41,927 nt of DNA from NCBI GenBank assembly GCA_903871905.1, contig CAIQIV010000683.1, positions 1 to 41,927 of the forward strand, in the 5' to 3' direction. The translations under genes were made by a program, and so were the position numbers. The DNA is from an uncultured Chloroflexota bacterium (lineage in GTDB: Bacteria > Chloroflexota > Anaerolineae > Anaerolineales > UBA4823). This document shows positions 40,672-41,927 of the stretch, in pieces (position 1 is the first letter of the stretch; each line of letters starts with the position of its first letter). The notes beneath the pieces were generated by a model. It saw nothing but the letters and a program-made list of their open reading frames with translations. It was not told the DNA's origin and made no database searches.

Positions 40672-41927
40672 TTACTTGTCAGCCTCGATTGAGGAGACCT
40701 TGCCGCCCTTGTACTTCAGAGCAGCGTGGCCAGCCGCCAGGCGGGCTACCGGGACGCGGAACGGCGAGCAGCTGACGTAGTTGTTGCCAAGCAGGTGGCA
40801 GAACTCGATCGAGGCCGGGTCACCGCCATGTTCGCCGCAGATGCCGACTTCCAGGCTAACGCGGGTCTTGCGACCATCCTCAACAGCCATGCGCATCACG
40901 CGCCCAACGCCAACCTGGTCCAGGGTCTGGAAAGGATTCTTGGGCAGGATACCTTCTGCAACATACTGGATCAGGAAGTTGCGCTCTGCATCATCACGGC
41001 TGTAACCAAAGGTCATCTGAGTCAGATCATTGGTGCCGAAGGAGAAGAACTCAGCAACCTGGGCAATCTCGCTAGCAGTGACTGCAGCCCGCGGGATCTC
41101 GATCATTGTACCGAATTTGTAAGCGAAGGTCACTTTCTTCTCATCCATCACCTGTTTGGCGATGCGAATCAGGCGCGGCTGGATCCATTCCAACTCTTTT
41201 ACCGTGCCAGTGAGCGGGATCATGACCTCGGGCTTGACTGTGATTCCCTTCAGAGCCATGTTGGCTGCAGCTTCGAAGATCGAGCGAACCTGCATTTCAA
41301 CGATCTCAGGCATGTAGATGCTGAGGCGTACACCGCGCAAACCCATCATCGGGTTGCTCTCGTGCAGCGCTTTCACGGCAGCCAGGAGCTTCTCCAACTG
41401 CTGAACCTCTTTGCTGTCACCCTTGCCCAGCACAAACCCTGCCATGCCTTCGATGCGTTTGGTGATGATCTTTTCCTGAAGCTCTTCAGCCGACGGCAGG
41501 AACTCGTGCAGCGGCGGGTCGATCAGGCGGATGATCACAGGATAACCATCCATGGCTTCGAACAAGCCCTCGAAGTCTGAGCGCTGGTGGGGCAGTAGCT
41601 CATCGAGTGCTTCCTTGCGCGCTTCGCTGGTTTCGGCCAGGATCATGCGCTGCACGATGGGCAGGCGCTCGGGCTCAAAGAACATGTGCTCAGTGCGGCA
41701 CAGGCCAATCCCTACTGCGCCGAAGGAGCGAGCGCGACGGGCATCTTTCGGGTAATCCGCGTTGGTCCACACCTGCAGACCGGTGGTCGGCCAGCCTTCA
41801 GGGGCCTGGCGGATGCCAGGGGTGGCGCAAATTTCATCTGCCCAACTGAGCAGGGTAAGCAGCTCGGTCTGCTCTTCGAGTGACGGAGCCGCGGTCGGGA
41901 TCTGGCCTAGGTATACCAGGCCGGTGG
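40672..41927 (-). CDS. ppdK: pyruvate phosphate dikinase, C-terminal part (5' end outside window)
   Basis: The frame is open to the window edge (417 codons plus stop). The first visible residues (TGLVYLGQIPT) end the swivelling phosphohistidine domain. The PEP/pyruvate TIM barrel follows, with VWTNADYPKDARRARSFGA, GIGLCRTEHMFF, GLRGVRLSI, SFGTNDLTQMTFGYSRDD and ICGEHGGDPASIEF, and the catalytic cysteine in YVSCSPFRVPVARL (codon 40770-40768). GTNDLTQ and the GYSRDD segment mark PPDK rather than PEP synthase or enzyme I. It interconverts pyruvate, ATP and Pi with PEP, AMP and PPi. The histidine and ATP-grasp domains lie beyond the window. A strong terminator follows. Confidence 0.96.
   Translation of the reverse strand, partial: TGLVYLGQIPTAAPSLEEQTELLTLLSWADEICATPGIRQAPEGWPTTGLQVWTNADYPKDARRARSFGAVGIGLCRTEHMFFEPERLPIVQRMILAETSEARKEALDELLPHQRSDFEGLFEAMDGYPVIIRLIDPPLHEFLPSAEELQEKIITKRIEGMAGFVLGKGDSKEVQQLEKLLAAVKALHESNPMMGLRGVRLSIYMPEIVEMQVRSIFEAAANMALKGITVKPEVMIPLTGTVKELEWIQPRLIRIAKQVMDEKKVTFAYKFGTMIEIPRAAVTASEIAQVAEFFSFGTNDLTQMTFGYSRDDAERNFLIQYVAEGILPKNPFQTLDQVGVGRVMRMAVEDGRKTRVSLEVGICGEHGGDPASIEFCHLLGNNYVSCSPFRVPVARLAAGHAALKYKGGKVSSIEADK

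Noticed and set aside
40726-41580. 284-codon open frame antisense to the PPDK gene
   Set aside because: It is a shadow of a strongly conserved enzyme and has no supporting start signal.
1-41927. CRISPR arrays, insertion sequences, prophage genes, tRNA or rRNA genes
   Set aside because: No repeated spaced units, transposase, integrase or cloverleaf-like sequences were seen. Frequent CCTGG/CCAGG words reflect codon use (Leu CTG) rather than a repeat family.

Overview
The window looks like ordinary chromosome from a free-living bacterium, most likely a member of the Chloroflexota (Anaerolineae-like). This is inferred from the gene mix and style: moderately GC-rich DNA, an LCP-family cell-wall protein beside ABC-F, beta-propeller lipoproteins, a GH13/GH57/GlgA/GlgC/MalQ glycogen cluster and pyruvate phosphate dikinase. 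No rRNA or tRNA gene is visible, and I see no phage, IS element or CRISPR array. Genes are tightly packed, often with 1-11 nt overlaps. The only gene-free stretch over 300 bp is 22350-22658.

Layout. 1-6158: LCP-family protein (cut by the window edge), ABC-F ATPase, MFS exporter, NAD synthetase and an unknown protein. 6369-10078: a minus-strand operon of CBS-domain protein, E1 alpha, E1 beta and E2 of a pyruvate/2-oxo acid dehydrogenase complex. 10193-17495: the most unusual region. A minus-strand gene encodes an ECF-sigma-like domain fused through one membrane helix to a large exported region with a LolA/RseB-like segment and a beta-propeller. Facing it is a plus-strand run of YhfC-type intramembrane metalloprotease, ABC ATPase, ABC permease, a membrane zinc-ribbon protein and a beta-propeller lipoprotein. 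17534-19342: sulfurtransferase and exported alpha/beta hydrolase. 19470-23918: a signalling block of solute-binding lipoprotein plus sensor histidine kinase (minus) and a GAF-SpoIIE phosphatase (plus). 24001-34838: the alpha-glucan/glycogen cluster. 34892-37457: zinc ribbon-MoxR ATPase-VWA operon. 37545-38881: PduO-type cobalamin adenosyltransferase and DUF554 membrane protein. 38946-41927: DsbA-like thioredoxin, monoacylglycerol-lipase-like hydrolase and the C-terminal part of pyruvate phosphate dikinase.

How the genes fit together. GlgC makes ADP-glucose, GlgA polymerises it, and MalQ plus the GH13 and GH57 proteins remodel or degrade the glucan. PPDK and the 2-oxo acid dehydrogenase sit at the pyruvate node that such storage carbon feeds. 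The proposal most worth testing is that the membrane-tethered sigma-like protein and the divergent YhfC protease form a regulated-intramembrane-proteolysis switch, in which the sigma domain itself, rather than an anti-sigma factor, is held at the membrane and released by cleavage, with the ABC exporter operon as a candidate output. The domain layout, membrane helix and protease motifs are read from the sequence. The mechanism is inference.
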